A stretch of 64,000 nt of DNA, from assembly GCF_003752505.1 (NCBI RefSeq), contig NZ_RKHO01000001.1, forward strand, positions 2,976,001 to 3,040,000. Reading direction: 5' to 3'. A program made the translations under genes and the position numbers. This document shows, piece by piece, positions 62,605 through 64,000 of the stretch; positions within the stretch are counted from its first letter, which is position 1; each line of letters starts with the position of its first letter. The notes beneath the pieces were generated by a model. It saw nothing but the letters and a program-made list of their open reading frames with translations, did no database searches and was not told the DNA's origin. Origin of the DNA: Nocardioides aurantiacus (GTDB lineage Bacteria > Actinomycetota > Actinomycetes > Propionibacteriales > Nocardioidaceae).

Positions 62605-64000
62605 ATGAGCGAGTTCGATGCCGCCCAGGCGGCCGTCCAGGCCGCGCTCGACGCCGGAGCGAGCTATGCCGACGCCCGGCTGATGCACCGGCGCTACGAG
62701 TCGATGTCGGCCCGCGACGGCGACGTCGACGACGTCACCCAGGACGCCGACTCCGGCATCGGCGTCCGTGCGCTGGTCGGGTCCGGCTGGGGCTTCTTCG
62801 CCACGCCCGACCTGGGCGACCGGTCGCTGCGTGACGCCGGCACCCGTGCCGCCGAGATCGCCCGGGCGAGCGCGCTGGTCAGCCGCGAGGGCCGCGGGAT
62901 GATCCCCGGTGAGGCCTCGGTCGGCTCGTGGGCCAGCGAGTGCGTGACCGACCCGTTCGAGGTGCCGCTGTCGACCAAGGGCGACCTGCTCGTCCGGGCG
63001 ACGCAGACGATGCTCGAGCACGGCGCCGACCTCGCGACCGGGTCCTACGACATCTGGGAGACGCGCAAGTGGTTCGTCTCCAGCGAGGGCCACCGCATCG
63101 ACCAGCACGTCCGCGAGAGCGGGGCCGGCATCCAGGCCACCGCCATCGGCGAGCACGAGACCCAGCGCCGCTCCTACCCCGCCTCCCGCGGCCAGTTCGC
63201 CACCCGCGGCTGGGAGTTCGTCGAGGAGATCGACCTCGAGGCCAACGCCGCCCGGGTCGGCGCCGAGGCCCGTGAGCTGCTGACGGCGCCCGCCTGCCCC
63301 AGCGGCACCACCGACCTGATCCTGGGCTCCGAGCAGCTCGCCCTGCAGATCCACGAGTCGGTCGGCCACGCCATCGAGCTCGACCGCATCCTCGGCTGGG
63401 AGGCGGCCTACGCCGGCACCTCCTGGCTCGACCTCTCCCGGCTCGGCTCGCTGCAGTACGGCTCGGAGCTGATGAACATCACCGTCGACCCGACCATCCC
63501 GGGCGCGCTGGGGTCCTTCGGCTACGACGACGAGGGCTCGCCCGCGGTCAAGCGCGACGCCGTCCGCGACGGGGTGTGGGTGGGCGTCCTTGCCGGCCGC
63601 GACTCCGCGGCCGCCGCCGGGCTCGACCACGCCGGCTCGGTCCGGGCCGACGGCTGGTCGCGACTGCCGATGGTGCGGATGACCAACGTCGGGCTCGAGC
63701 CCGGTCCGCACACCCTGGAGGAGATCATCGCCGCGACCGACGACGGGATCCTGATGGAGAGCAACCGCTCGTGGTCGATCGACGACCGCCGGCTGAACTT
63801 CCAGTTCGGCACCGAGGTCGGCTACGAGGTGAAGAACGGCGTCCAGGGTCGGCTGCTGCGCAACCCGACCTACACCGGCATCGGCCCACGCTTCTGGGCC
63901 TCGATGGACATGCTCTCGAGCGAGTCGGTGGCCTGGGGCACCCCCAACTGCGGCAAGGGCCAGCCCGGACAGACCGGTCACACCGGTCACCCCGCGGCAC
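62605..64000 (+). CDS. tldD: TldD/PmbA-family metalloprotease (3' end beyond window)
   Basis: Metalloprotease subunit of the TldD/TldE type that processes peptides (microcin B17, CcdA) in other bacteria. At least 465 residues are present; the stop codon is off the right edge. The zinc motif is HESVGH (250-255) in QIHESVGHAIELDR. LGSEQLALQ and GAGIQATAIGEHETQRRSYP are also conserved. ATG 62605 has GAGG just upstream and a TAGGGT hexamer. TldE would be expected just beyond the window. Confidence 0.92.
   Translation, partial: MSEFDAAQAAVQAALDAGASYADARLMHRRYESMSARDGDVDDVTQDADSGIGVRALVGSGWGFFATPDLGDRSLRDAGTRAAEIARASALVSREGRGMIPGEASVGSWASECVTDPFEVPLSTKGDLLVRATQTMLEHGADLATGSYDIWETRKWFVSSEGHRIDQHVRESGAGIQATAIGEHETQRRSYPASRGQFATRGWEFVEEIDLEANAARVGAEARELLTAPACPSGTTDLILGSEQLALQIHESVGHAIELDRILGWEAAYAGTSWLDLSRLGSLQYGSELMNITVDPTIPGALGSFGYDDEGSPAVKRDAVRDGVWVGVLAGRDSAAAAGLDHAGSVRADGWSRLPMVRMTNVGLEPGPHTLEEIIAATDDGILMESNRSWSIDDRRLNFQFGTEVGYEVKNGVQGRLLRNPTYTGIGPRFWASMDMLSSESVAWGTPNCGKGQPGQTGHTGHPAA

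Overview
This is 64 kb of very GC-rich DNA with actinobacterial codon use, about 53 protein genes, many GTG starts and many 1-4 bp overlaps. The gene order matches the actinobacterial core: metF-idsA-Rv2175c-pknL-aroG, pgsA-rimO-rodZ-like-ftsK, rnj-dapA, thyA-dfr, dapB-M16-pnp-rpsO, and ribF-truB-rbfA-infB-ylxR-nusA-rimP. I infer a member of the Nocardioidaceae (Nocardioides-like) chromosome; the genus is a guess from gene content and GC, not a measured result. No rRNA, tRNA, CRISPR array, transposase or integrase was seen. No stretch longer than about 260 bp lacks a gene.

Layout. 1-8016: a LexA box at the left edge, a YbaK-type protein, a phytoene-desaturase-like oxidoreductase, metF, a polyprenyl synthase, the Rv2175c-type DNA-binding protein beside a PASTA kinase, and a type I-beta DAHP synthase. 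8029-19334: threonine aldolase, S9 peptidase, Lon with a HAIR operator, a secreted SGNH hydrolase, a flavin-type small protein, a membrane protein, a second (class II) DAHP synthase and an APC permease. 19460-24601: a phosphofructokinase with PPi-type signature residues, a coiled-coil protein, a divergent EamA transporter/CGNR regulator pair, and pgsA. 24598-38628: rimO, a RodZ-like fusion, ftsK, an orphan GAF histidine kinase, RNase J, dapA, a TM2 protein, an F420-type oxidoreductase, dfr, thyA and a GNAT. 38781-45567: secreted M4 protease, dapB, M16 protease, pnp and rpsO. 45735-52964: an accessory block (protein kinase, ABC exporter, Arg-rich small peptide, molybdopterin oxidoreductase, amylosucrase-like GH13). 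53023-61484: the ribosome-biogenesis/translation operon. 61593-64000: a lipoprotein, a ferritin-like protein and a TldD protease cut by the right edge.

How it works together. Much of the window is housekeeping: aromatic amino acid entry (two DAHP synthases), lysine/cell-wall precursor synthesis (dapA, dapB), one-carbon and thymidylate metabolism (metF, thyA, dfr), RNA turnover and protein synthesis (rnj, pnp, rpsO, infB, nusA, rimP, rbfA, truB), and cell-division DNA translocation (ftsK). About eighteen genes have a TANNNT -10 hexamer ending 6-8 nt before the start codon, the arrangement of leaderless transcripts.

The most unusual part is 45.7-48.6 kb. A 56-residue peptide with 24 arginines has a good ribosome binding site and is followed by a 17-bp perfect hairpin. 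Then come an ABC exporter and an overlapping small protein kinase with divergent motifs. The order is precursor, attenuator, exporter, modifying enzyme, as in peptide-export loci, but I recognise no described family. Two dispersed palindromic repeat families, both in intergenic or gene-end positions, are the other signals that ordinary annotation would miss.
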